Source of the DNA: Aquipseudomonas ullengensis
Lineage (GTDB): Bacteria; Pseudomonadota; Gammaproteobacteria; Pseudomonadales; Pseudomonadaceae
Direction: 5' to 3'
Assembly: GCF_014174475.1 (NCBI RefSeq)
Contig: NZ_JACJUD010000004.1
Location: 124,001-188,000, forward strand
Length of the DNA stretch: 64,000 nt
In this document: positions 10,939 to 17,579 of the stretch, piece after piece
Layout of the letters: each line of letters opens with the position of its first letter
Position numbering within the stretch: position 1 is the stretch's first letter
Translations under genes and position numbers: made by a program
The notes under the pieces: generated by a model
Told to the model about the DNA's origin: nothing
Database searches by the model: none
The model's input: only the letters and a program-made list of their open reading frames with translations

Positions 10939-11244
10939 AGATGTCATTATGGCGCATAAGAGCAAGGGAAGATTAGTTACTGGCAGATCAAATATAAGCA
11001 GATGTTGAAGTAGAAGTATCGGCGAAGCGTGTGCCTACAGTCGCGATGGGAATACGCAAGCACGACGATCAGCGTTAGTTGGGTGGGGGCAAGTCTTCAG
11101 CTATACGATAAGGACCTGCAGTAGCTCTGAGGGTGGATAACTAAATCCCGGTACTATGAGCGAGGTCCTTAACACCTAGCTGAGGCGTACTTCCATAGTC
11201 GTCCAGAATCCGCAAATATCGTGGCTTGGTCGGCGGAGGAGGGC
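10939..11244. other. Non-coding stretch with an inverted repeat
   Basis: No gene visible. It contains TAAGGACCT (11109-11117) and its inverted copy AGGTCCTTA (11163-11171) around a 45-base centre. It also holds the second copy of the 21-bp repeat (11214-11234), immediately beyond the resolvase stop codon. Confidence 0.5.
11214..11234 (+). repeat. 21-bp imperfect direct repeat, copy 2
   Basis: AAATATCGTGGCTTGGTCGGC; 19 of 21 positions match 10190-10210. Ends ten bases before the resolvase stop codon. Confidence 0.4.
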
Positions 11245-11808
11245 TCAGGCGTTCCAGCGCCGCTTTACTGTGGCAAGGCTGATCTGAAGTTCTGTCGATA
11301 CCTGGGATTGGCTTTTACCTTCGGCTTTGAGCACCTGAACCTGATCAGCAGATGCTTTCATTGGTCGCCCCAGGTTCTTGCCTTCGCTCTTTGCACGGCT
11401 GAGTCCTGCCTGTGTGCGCTCAATCAGTAAGTCTCTCTCAAACTCTGCAACTGCCGACAGTACTTGCATAGTCATCTTGCCTGCGGCACTGGTTAGATCG
11501 ACCCCTCCGAGGGCAAGGCAGTGAACCCGGATACCTCTGGTGTCCAGCAACTCAACTGTTGATCGTACGTCCATAGCATTGCGGCCTAAGCGGTCTAGCT
11601 TGGTCACAATCAATACGTCTCCACTCTCCATACGCTCCAGAAGCTTCTGGAAGCCTTTGCGCTCACTCGCCGCTACAGAGCCGGATACGGTTTCCTCGAC
11701 CACGCGCTGAGATTGCACATCAAAGCCCGCAGACTTGACCTCTAGAACTTGGTTGGAGGTGGTCTGATCGGTGGTGCTAACGCGTGCGTAGAGAAATGTG
11801 CGACTCAT
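11245..11808 (-). CDS. Serine recombinase of the resolvase/invertase family
   Basis: 187 aa, the usual size for Tn3-type resolvases and DNA invertases. The catalytic serine is Ser11 in FLYARVSTTDQ; KLDRLGRNAMD and the FERDLLIERTQAGL helix E region follow. A C-terminal helix-turn-helix (KSQSQVSTELQISLATVKRRW) binds the recombination site. It would resolve cointegrates or invert a segment. No transposase is nearby, so it may be a relic of an inserted transposon or serve the island itself. The upstream region (11859-11919) contains TGTC/GACA inverted repeats suggestive of a res site. Confidence 0.9.
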   Translation of the reverse strand: MSRTFLYARVSTTDQTTSNQVLEVKSAGFDVQSQRVVEETVSGSVAASERKGFQKLLERMESGDVLIVTKLDRLGRNAMDVRSTVELLDTRGIRVHCLALGGVDLTSAAGKMTMQVLSAVAEFERDLLIERTQAGLSRAKSEGKNLGRPMKASADQVQVLKAEGKSQSQVSTELQISLATVKRRWNA

Positions 11809-12191
11809 CCTAAATGACTCCTACTAGGTATCAATAACGTGGAGTCATTATATGTTGTGGTGTCTAAAGTGTAAAGGGTAATTTATGACACCGGTTTTGG
11901 CGTTGGATTTTCCGGTGTCGTAAACGACCGTATTTGATACCGAAACCTTAGAAGGGTAGCGGTCGGTTAGGGCGGACAAATGGCCCTTCAGGGTTGAGGG
12001 GCTGGCGGTTGGAGAAAGCGAAGGGGTGGCTAAGCCCTGCATTGTTGAGTGCCCCGAAAATAGGGGCCTGTAGGGGAGGTTGCGGAGTCAGGCTCATGAT
12101 CTGGCCCGTAGACCTGATCAGTTCTTCATAGATTTAGAAACAGCTTCTGCAATTTTATAACCCGGTGTAGCGGGTGTCCCAGCGGGAGACT
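11809..12191. other. Resolvase upstream region with possible res site
   Basis: No gene supported. GGTGTC (11859-11864) and GACACC (11887-11892) form one inverted pair; GACACCGG (11887-11894) and CCGGTGTC (11912-11919) form a second. The arrangement of spaced TGTC/GACA half-sites upstream of a divergently read resolvase gene resembles res subsites. The remainder to 12191 shows nothing recognisable. Confidence 0.45.
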
Positions 12192-12422
12192 TCAGAGCCC
12201 CTCAAACAGAGAGGCGACGCTGATGCCCAGGGCTACAGAGAGAACCTTGATGGCATCAAGCGAGGGGTTGGCTCGGCCTGTTTCTATTCGAGACATGTAG
12301 GTCCGGGCAAAACCACACTTATCTGCAAACGCTTCCTGAGTGATGTCTTGCGCTAGGCGAAGCTCACGCACTCGATTGCCGAAGGCGCGGCGTAGGGACA
12401 GGGATTTTGCAGGTGCTGGCAT
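12192..12422 (-). CDS. XRE-family helix-turn-helix regulator
   Basis: 76-aa single-domain Cro/CI-like repressor. The Pfam HTH_3-type core runs from GNRVRELRLAQDITQEAFADKCG to TYMSRIETGRANPSL, with the recognition helix in the ARTYMSRIE segment. There is no extra sensor or protease domain. It is transcribed away from the lipoprotein gene at 12523, so it may control that divergent gene, itself or island functions; the 100-bp intergenic region is the natural place for an operator. The upstream ribosome-binding site is weak. Confidence 0.88.
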   Translation of the reverse strand: MPAPAKSLSLRRAFGNRVRELRLAQDITQEAFADKCGFARTYMSRIETGRANPSLDAIKVLSVALGISVASLFEGL

Positions 12423-12522
12423 TACCCAATGGTCTGGGCATGTGCTCTAATCGTACACACACTAATCGTGACATTTGGTCCGTTTATTTAAGGACTTCCG
12501 CGCTAGCATCTAAGGAGAGGGT

Positions 12523-12948
12523 ATGAGTTTGCAGAAATTACTAGGTTTGATAGCGGTTGCTCTGGTTTCAGCATGCTCTACTGCTCCTGTAACAGAGCAG
12601 ACAGCAGTACCTGTCCCGTCTGAGCGGATATACCAACCCTCCTATTTTGGCACTGCTTCTAATGTTGCTGGCGCTACTGTTGTCTTTCTAAGGGATTCTG
12701 GGTTATTCGGGGCAGGGTGTAGTCATAACATTTATGTCGATAACATAAAGGTCTTTTCTATACGCAATGGAGAGCAGGCTGTTATTCATGTTCCGGCTGG
12801 TCAGCATTTCTACAGGCTAGAAACTGGTGTGGGGCCATGCCCCAATATTGCCACCTCACAAGAAAGCTCTATTTCTGGTGGTGCCAAGCAGGTGTACCGT
12901 ATTCTATTACCATCCGATGGTAGTCTCAGGCTCACTAGGGTTGAGTGA
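12523..12948 (+). CDS. Small lipoprotein, DUF2846-like
   Basis: 141 aa. The signal peptide ends in the clear lipobox LVSAC with Cys18 as acyl site. The mature domain reads TVVFLRDSGLFGAGCSHNIYVDNIKVFSIRNG ... VHVPAGQHFYRLE in parts, a beta-rich pattern I associate with DUF2846-type envelope lipoproteins of unknown function. GGAGAGG eight bases upstream supports the start. It is divergent from the XRE regulator and directly upstream of the palindrome-rich non-coding stretch. Not a recognised surface-exclusion or immunity lipoprotein, though either is possible on a mobile element. Confidence 0.72.
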   Translation: MSLQKLLGLIAVALVSACSTAPVTEQTAVPVPSERIYQPSYFGTASNVAGATVVFLRDSGLFGAGCSHNIYVDNIKVFSIRNGEQAVIHVPAGQHFYRLETGVGPCPNIATSQESSISGGAKQVYRILLPSDGSLRLTRVE

Positions 12949-13074
12949 GTTGTGAGTTTACAAGTTAAGAAATTGGAGTGGCATGTCTGAGTGAAATGCT
13001 ACAGGTTATAGAATGTCACGCAGTGCGTGACGGCTATCAATCCTCACGCGATGCGTGATGGGGGGTACAGTCTA

Positions 13075-13109
13075 GATATAAGGCTGCCACTATGCTGCAA
13101 GCAGCAGCC
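13075..13109 (+). repeat. 35-bp perfect direct repeat, copy 1
   Basis: Starts GATATAAGGCTGCC and ends GCAGCAGCC; identical to 13190-13224. Contains GCTGC-AA-GCAGC nested inside GGCTG/CAGCC, so each copy can fold into a hairpin. Confidence 0.9.
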
Positions 13110-13189
13110 AAATGTTAAGGTTTCAATTGCTCACGGTAGCCGTGATTTTTTATATAAGCATACGCGTACGCGTATATTATTTAGGCTGG

Positions 13190-13224
13190 GATATAAGGCT
13201 GCCACTATGCTGCAAGCAGCAGCC
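13190..13224 (+). repeat. 35-bp perfect direct repeat, copy 2
   Basis: Identical to 13075-13109, offset 115 bp. The interval between copies contains the TCACGG-TAG-CCGTGA unit and the 16-bp ATACGCGT palindrome. Confidence 0.9.
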
Positions 13225-13485
13225 CAGTCTTCGTGTACCTGATATGTCACGGTAACCGTGATGACTTCAAGTCTCAGCATGCCTGCCTTGCAGCATTCAG
13301 TATGCTTTGAATTTTACGACTACCTGAAGTCGTGACGTTAACGTCACCAGCATAGATATATTGAGACGATTATCGTCTCATTAATCTTTATGGCGAGCTT
13401 GTCGCTCTGTAGCAGTCGATACTGCTCTTACTATATCTGTCGCTAATTTCTCTTATTGACCCCCCCAGGTATCGGGAGGGATGGG

Positions 13486-14325
13486 TTACGCTGCTAGTGC
13501 CTCCTGCTCCCATCGTTTGATGGTGTTCTTGGAGGCTCCTAGTCTTCTAGCGGTTTCCTTGATTGGTATTCCCTGTGACCTCATCTCAAGAGCTTGTAGT
13601 CGTCGGTCTGCGTCTGGCTTAAGAGGAGCATCAATCGCATCAGCGCTTGCGCTAGCTGTTGGCCAAAGCGGATCGAAGTCGATCATCATTCCTATGGAAT
13701 CTAAAATCCTTGGATGACGCTCTAGGTGCAGGGCTACGCCTCTAAGGGCAAATCTCGCGGCTTTGACAACCCTCTGGAGCTGTCTAGTGCTCATTGGTTC
13801 ATGGTCATGATTCAGAAGGTATTCTGCGGCCATGCGGACTGAAATTTCCGGAAGGCTCAGGAGCTTTTTAACATCTGCGTAAGCGACGCTGAGGTTTCCG
13901 TTGATGATGCCGGGGCCACCGCAAATTGCACCAAAAATAATGTCATCTAACCAAGGGGTCGGTATTCCTTCGATACGGAGTGCTTGGAGAGCGTGGAACA
14001 ATGGATTGCTTACCGCTCTGGCGATTCGACCCGCATTGCTTCCTGCAGGTACGTTTGCGGCGGACGATATTGAAATTACTTCCGCGAGTGGGCTAGTTAT
14101 GGGTAGGGGCTCGGGGAGAGCTAGGGGAGATCCCTCGTCATCTACGATGAAGCTCCTAGAGCTACCGCTGTGAGGAGGCGGGTAGTCGTATTGGGGGGAG
14201 GTGTACTGCGAACAAGCATACTCACCAATCACTTCGCCTGTGACTTTGAGAAAAATGCATTCGCCAATGACTGCGGCCTTTCTTTCTACAAGTGCTTGGT
14301 GGATGGCTTCGGGGGTGTATTTCAT
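13486..14325 (-). CDS. Unknown protein with C-terminal helix-turn-helix
   Basis: 279 aa. The C-terminal 40 residues (ALEMRSQGIPIKETARRLG, then ASKNTIKRWEQEALAA) form a clear homeodomain-like helix-turn-helix of the transposase/resolvase type. The first approximately 90 residues include a Pro/Ser-rich stretch, and the middle is helical. GGAG ten bases upstream supports the ATG. The stop is about 60 bp from the last palindrome of the array, and the gene is first of the minus-strand block as read on the map. A role as DNA-binding regulator or replication initiator acting on the array is a hypothesis only. No family recognised. Confidence 0.65.
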   Translation of the reverse strand: MKYTPEAIHQALVERKAAVIGECIFLKVTGEVIGEYACSQYTSPQYDYPPPHSGSSRSFIVDDEGSPLALPEPLPITSPLAEVISISSAANVPAGSNAGRIARAVSNPLFHALQALRIEGIPTPWLDDIIFGAICGGPGIINGNLSVAYADVKKLLSLPEISVRMAAEYLLNHDHEPMSTRQLQRVVKAARFALRGVALHLERHPRILDSIGMMIDFDPLWPTASASADAIDAPLKPDADRRLQALEMRSQGIPIKETARRLGASKNTIKRWEQEALAA

Positions 14326-14556
14326 TATGGTTCTCCATGTAATTTTCAGCTCATAGGCAAATCCTCGCTGGTTGCCAGACTCGGTTTAGAAAGCAAAAGC
14401 CCCCATTTCAGACAATAGAAGCCCGTGCTGCTCAGCGGCCTAGTGGCTTGAGTAGTGGCATGTCTGAATATGGGGGATATGCTGTAACCAACCTGAGCAG
14501 GCTGGGGCGACGTTTATATCAAAAAACTGCTAATTTGTCAAGGTTGATACCTTGCG
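14326..14556. other. Intergenic region with long hairpin
   Basis: CCCCCATTTCAGACA (14400-14414) pairs with TGTCTGAATATGGGGG (14461-14476) across a 46-base centre, one bulged base. It lies between two minus-strand genes and could be a terminator, attenuator or structured 5' leader of the 13486-14325 gene. Confidence 0.5.
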
Positions 14557-15084
14557 TCAAGCTGCTGTTTGATGGTAGGCGGAAACAAGCTCATCAAGGG
14601 CAGTTTGCCGTTGCTGCTGTAGCTGCGCTTGCAAAGTCTGCTCTTCTTGGCGGAGTACGCGTCTCTTCTCGATTTCCAACGAAAGCTGTAGCTGACGATC
14701 AGTCTCGGCACTATTTCGCTTGAAGCGATCTTCTTCGTACTGCAGTGCTGCGGCCTTTCTGATGTCTGCCAATTCGTCTTGCTGCAAGCGCTCGGATTTG
14801 ATCAGGAGAAGCGAGATATCCATACCGCGTAGGGTGCAGTGGGCTGTCGGATGGATTGAGTATCCTTCTGCGATAAGGTTGCTCAGTTCGGTGAGTGAGT
14901 CAGCAATAGGGCCATACCGCTTGAACTCAACGTTTGCTGCTAGAGCTGGGGTGTGCATCGATTCAGTCCTGATACTGTAGCTCCGCACTGCGTGCTCGAT
15001 GCAGGCATCTAGTTCTGCTTGTTGGTGAGGAAAGAACTCAGCCACCCCCGTAGTGGTGCCGTATTTCTGTTTTTGTGTAGCCAT
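14557..15084 (-). CDS. Unknown protein with C-terminal coiled coil
   Basis: 175 aa. The N-terminal half includes an Ala/Glu-rich helix (HQQAELDACIEHAVRSY) and a segment resembling a small alpha/beta domain (GYSIHPTAHCTLRGMDISLLLIK). The C-terminal approximately 75 residues are rich in Gln, Glu and Arg with heptad spacing and are almost certainly a coiled coil. The start at 15084 (MATQKQKYG) has GGAG six bases upstream; the in-frame ATG at 15096 would overlap that site. No signal peptide, no recognised family. Part of a minus-strand block with the flanking small genes. Confidence 0.6.
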   Translation of the reverse strand: MATQKQKYGTTTGVAEFFPHQQAELDACIEHAVRSYSIRTESMHTPALAANVEFKRYGPIADSLTELSNLIAEGYSIHPTAHCTLRGMDISLLLIKSERLQQDELADIRKAAALQYEEDRFKRNSAETDRQLQLSLEIEKRRVLRQEEQTLQAQLQQQRQTALDELVSAYHQTAA

Positions 15085-15255
15085 TATTTTCTCCAATTTG
15101 AGAATGAGTTTGTCTGCGTGCCGAAAATGGCCCGAGACCTAGGTATTTTTAAGGTTAGAAGCCACGGAATACGCGGCCTCCAGAGGGGCTAAATACAGTA
15201 CCCGGTACATAGGTACTGCTAGCTGTTTTCGTTGCTCTGTAAGCCAGCAAATACG

Positions 15256-15579
15256 TTATGCAGCTTTGCGGATTTTTGCTCGACGTTGCCGGATTCGGCA
15301 CGGATATTCGGTAGACCGCTTGCGAGCTGTAACGCCTTGTTGAAAAACTTCCCACGCTTTACCGGTATATAACTCCAGAAGAGAGGGCGAGGCTTTCAAC
15401 AAGGCGCCAAAATCAACAAGCTTACCGGAGCATTTTTCTTGGAGCTGATAGTACTTATCCAGTTGCTTATCAGTGACGGTGATGAATTTCGTATCGGGGG
15501 TACTCTTTGGTTGCCTGGAAGAGGCAATAATTCCCATTACTAGATTTGACGGTGTGTGGATCATTAACCAGTTTGACAT
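15256..15579 (-). CDS. Small basic protein, function unknown
   Basis: 107 aa. N-terminus MSNWLMIHTPSNLVMGIIA is moderately hydrophobic but not a convincing signal peptide. The C-terminus is strongly basic (ARKRSTEYPCRIRQRRAKIRK), suggesting nucleic-acid contact. AGGA precedes the ATG at a somewhat long spacing. Adjacent minus-strand genes are separated by 102 and 171 bp, so cotranscription is uncertain. A 7-bp hairpin (CAGTACC 15196-15202 / GGTACTG 15212-15218) lies just beyond its stop. No family recognised; it may be an island-specific accessory protein. Confidence 0.5.
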   Translation of the reverse strand: MSNWLMIHTPSNLVMGIIASSRQPKSTPDTKFITVTDKQLDKYYQLQEKCSGKLVDFGALLKASPSLLELYTGKAWEVFQQGVTARKRSTEYPCRIRQRRAKIRKAA

Positions 15580-15681
15580 TAATTTTTCATTTCCTTTATA
15601 TCCCTAATCAGTCCTTTGCGTTTCACTGCGCAGGTTTCTTTATGCGTCCTACTCTCTGTAGGGCGGTGCGGTTGAGTCATG

Positions 15682-15882
15682 TCAGGCTGCGTCTTTGTTG
15701 GTGACCTCACTTAACTCTGCTTCGTACTCATGTGCTAGCTGTTCCTGGCGGCTCCTGCTGGCATGTCTCCACGCTTGTGTTTGGCAGCTGACGCGACAGT
15801 ACTTGGCAAGTGTGCTTTTAGCGTAAAAATTATTTCCACAATGCGAGCACTCGATTTTCCTGATCTTGCGCTTTGTTGTCAT
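15682..15882 (-). CDS. Small zinc-ribbon-like protein
   Basis: 66 aa. IECSHCGNNFYAKSTLAKYC, followed by RVSC three residues later, gives two CxxC-like knuckles (C-x2-C ... C-x3-C), a likely zinc-binding ribbon seen in many phage and island proteins. The rest is a charged helix. AGGAG six bases before the ATG supports expression. The product probably binds DNA or a protein partner; its role is unknown. A minus-strand terminator (15922-15964) precedes it, so it is likely transcribed separately from the 16241-17224 gene. Confidence 0.62.
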   Translation of the reverse strand: MTTKRKIRKIECSHCGNNFYAKSTLAKYCRVSCQTQAWRHASRSRQEQLAHEYEAELSEVTNKDAA

Positions 15883-16240
15883 AAGGGTCTCCTAGTATGA
15901 CTGATATTAATTAAATGGCGTAAAAAAGCCCTAGCTCTAGCGTTGACCGGGGAAGAGCTAAGGCAATCATCTTCTGCTGCATTCAGATGAGGAAATAGCA
16001 AAGCAACCTACAGAGCTAAGTGCTCTTAGGTTGTTTGGCAGCTGTTGGGATTTTCCAATTCGACGTATTTAACGCCCTGTCGGAGGCGGCAGCATCAGAG
16101 AGGATTACTGATGCGAATTTGCAAAGAAGAGATGTTGGTGGATTTTAATCCACCAATAAAGAATACTATATCACAAAGTTCTTGATTGTCAATGCCTGGG
16201 TGATGTTTGAGTTAACTTTTATTTGAACTTTATGGCGAAG
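15883..16240. other. Gene-free region with four hairpins
   Basis: No gene seen. Hairpins: the terminator at 15922-15964; CAACCTA(c)AGAGC / GCTCT-TAGGTTG (16004-16033); GCATCAG/CTGATGC (16092-16114); and TTGGTGGATT-TT-AATCCACCAA (16135-16156). The last is a perfect 10-bp stem. Confidence 0.6.
15922..15964 (-). terminator. Rho-independent terminator on the minus strand
   Basis: Read on the minus strand: stem GCCTTAGCTCT / AGAGCTAGGGC with two mismatched positions, followed by TTTTTTA. It would end transcription from the 16241-17224 gene. Confidence 0.7.
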
Positions 16241-17224
16241 TTATTTTTGCGGCTGCAGGTTGGATAGTAGAGTGTCACAGTCTAAATAATAGTACTCGTC
16301 CAGATCCGAAAACATTGGTGCTGAGTACGGCGCTTTTGGTTGTGCGATTTTGTCGAAATCATGCTGGAAGTGCAGTGAGTGGAAAAGTTTTTTGTCTATG
16401 TAAAGCTCTTTAGGTTCGTGCCTCCCTGCGCGAATTGCAGTGCGTGCCGCGTCATCAATGGAAAGAAGCTGGGCAAATGGTAAGCCCAAACTGTTCAGTG
16501 AGATGTGATTGCCTGAGGGCGAAATGTGGTGTGGCGATGAGTCGTTGTACTCATTTACTCCTTGGGTGATTGCGGCGTATACCTCCATCCCTAATTCACG
16601 TTGAAAAGCATCGGCAATACTCGGGAATAGGCGAATTAAAGCTTCTGGTTCGTATGAGTACGAGATGTTGCTGTCGTACTGACCCACGAACCAATTGCTC
16701 TTCAGTAGTAGGCTGTCAGCAAAGCTTACAAAAGAGACACTAGTGGCTGAGGATGCAATATCGTCGATTCGAGAGCGAAGGCGCATCAGGCTTTCACTGT
16801 TGAGGCTGCCATCTCGTAAAGCGGTTCTGACCCCGATTGCATCAATCAAAGCAAATGCTGAATAGGGACGTAGGTGCAGGCTCGAAAGCCATGAGTCCTT
16901 TACGAAAATATGAGGACGCTCGTCATAATTAGGGCAGCCCACACAGATAACGAAGGCTTCGCGTGGGAGTAAAATCGACACCTCGTGAAATCGATCATTC
17001 AGGTTTGGGTACCACGATATTTCAAGCGAGTTTGGATTGACTCTCCGGATAGATGCATAGCTTATGTAGCCGACAGTTTGAAAGGCTTTTCCCTTGAGCA
17101 TGCCGACAACAGCTGCTTCGTATTCGGGCATCCACTGCTCACCCATCAGATATAGGTCTCGATTAAGCGGTGCGTCCTCAAAGGGGTGGTGCTGAAATTC
17201 GGGGTGTGAGAATGGGGTGGCCAT
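16241..17224 (-). CDS. Unknown island protein, 327 aa
   Basis: A soluble protein without signal peptide or membrane segments. Composition is ordinary with many aromatic residues (SWYPNLNDRFHEVSILLP, EYYYLDCDTLL). A short CVGCPNYDE segment has two cysteines, too few for a zinc site alone. AGGAG at proper spacing precedes the ATG at 17224, and a terminator lies downstream, so the gene looks real and complete. It is transcribed toward the small-gene block and away from the RsmN-like gene; the 114-bp gap to that divergent gene probably holds both promoters. I recognise no domain. Confidence 0.65.
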   Translation of the reverse strand: MATPFSHPEFQHHPFEDAPLNRDLYLMGEQWMPEYEAAVVGMLKGKAFQTVGYISYASIRRVNPNSLEISWYPNLNDRFHEVSILLPREAFVICVGCPNYDERPHIFVKDSWLSSLHLRPYSAFALIDAIGVRTALRDGSLNSESLMRLRSRIDDIASSATSVSFVSFADSLLLKSNWFVGQYDSNISYSYEPEALIRLFPSIADAFQRELGMEVYAAITQGVNEYNDSSPHHISPSGNHISLNSLGLPFAQLLSIDDAARTAIRAGRHEPKELYIDKKLFHSLHFQHDFDKIAQPKAPYSAPMFSDLDEYYYLDCDTLLSNLQPQK

Positions 17225-17344
17225 GATGGCTCCTAATGTTCTATTTGGTTGATAGCAGGTTGCCTTGATTTGCTTGCGACCGCTTATGTTAGTGGCTTAG
17301 GCTGCAACTTGCAGGATGCACTCCACCTCTGAAGGAATATGGCT

Positions 17345-17575
17345 ATGGGTTTTCTCAGTCTGACTCGCCATGAAGGCGAGGAAATTCGACTAACAATTGA
17401 TCCAGGCGTCGATGCTGAGGTGCTGTTACGTAACTTGCTACGCGATGGCATCACCATCCATGTAACAGAGATTCAGAGGGGTAGGGTTTGTGTGAGCATT
17501 GAGGCTCCGCCGCAGGTGATGATCCTACGAACGGAGCTAGTCGATAGCGCCTTGGCGACTGGTCTATACAAATAG
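17345..17575 (+). CDS. RsmN/RsmF-type CsrA-family RNA-binding protein
   Basis: 76 aa. The start MGFLSLTRHEGEEIRLTI and the end VCVSIEAPPQVMILRTEL match the CsrA core: beta-1 with LTR, the AP-x-x-V-x-I-x-R-x-E segment, and the conserved RNA-binding Arg. An inserted helix (DAEVLLRNLLRDGI) lies between strands 2 and 3 and is characteristic of P. aeruginosa RsmN/RsmF rather than of RsmA. CsrA-family proteins bind GGA motifs in mRNA leaders and repress translation. The ATG at 17345 is chosen because AAGGA lies eight bases upstream; the ATG at 17339 would leave only two. The gene ends four bases before the convergent integrase stop. It may tune host Gac/Rsm output or island genes. Confidence 0.85.
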   Translation: MGFLSLTRHEGEEIRLTIDPGVDAEVLLRNLLRDGITIHVTEIQRGRVCVSIEAPPQVMILRTELVDSALATGLYK

Positions 17576-17579
17576 GAGC

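Larger units (their letters stand above)
13015..13426. repeat. Dense array of short palindromes in a 537-bp gene-free stretch (12949-13485)
   Basis: Perfect or near-perfect inverted repeats, in order: GTCACGC-AGT-GCGTGAC (13015-13031); TCACGC-GAT-GCGTGA (13044-13058); the hairpin-forming 35-bp repeat (13075-13109); TCACGG-TAG-CCGTGA (13131-13145, then TTTTT); ATACGCGTACGCGTAT (13160-13175); the 35-bp repeat again (13190-13224); TCACGG-TAA-CCGTGA (13247-13261); GACTT-C-AAGTC (13263-13273); AGCAT/ATGCT enclosing CTGC/GCAG (13276-13306); ACGACT/AGTCGT (13316-13333); GTGACGTTAACGTCAC (13332-13347); TGAGACGAT-T-ATCGTCTCA (13362-13380); and AGCAGT-CGAT-ACTGCT (13411-13426). Linkers are TA-rich (ATATA-like). 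Four units share the pattern TCACGS-N3-SCGTGA. No coding frame explains it. It could be a structured RNA, a protein-binding array or a replication/transfer site; I cannot choose. Confidence 0.8.

Noticed and set aside
9177..11244. Integron cassettes with attC sites
   Set aside because: No integron integrase, and the repeats between genes do not show the paired attC core sites.
11848..12042. 64-codon minus-strand frame upstream of the resolvase
   Set aside because: Lies over the candidate res repeats, with no homology or initiation signal.
13015..13426. CRISPR array
   Set aside because: Palindromes differ from each other and spacing is irregular; only one 35-bp unit repeats, and only twice. 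No cas genes.
13015..13426. Retron or group II intron RNA
   Set aside because: No reverse transcriptase frame anywhere in the window.
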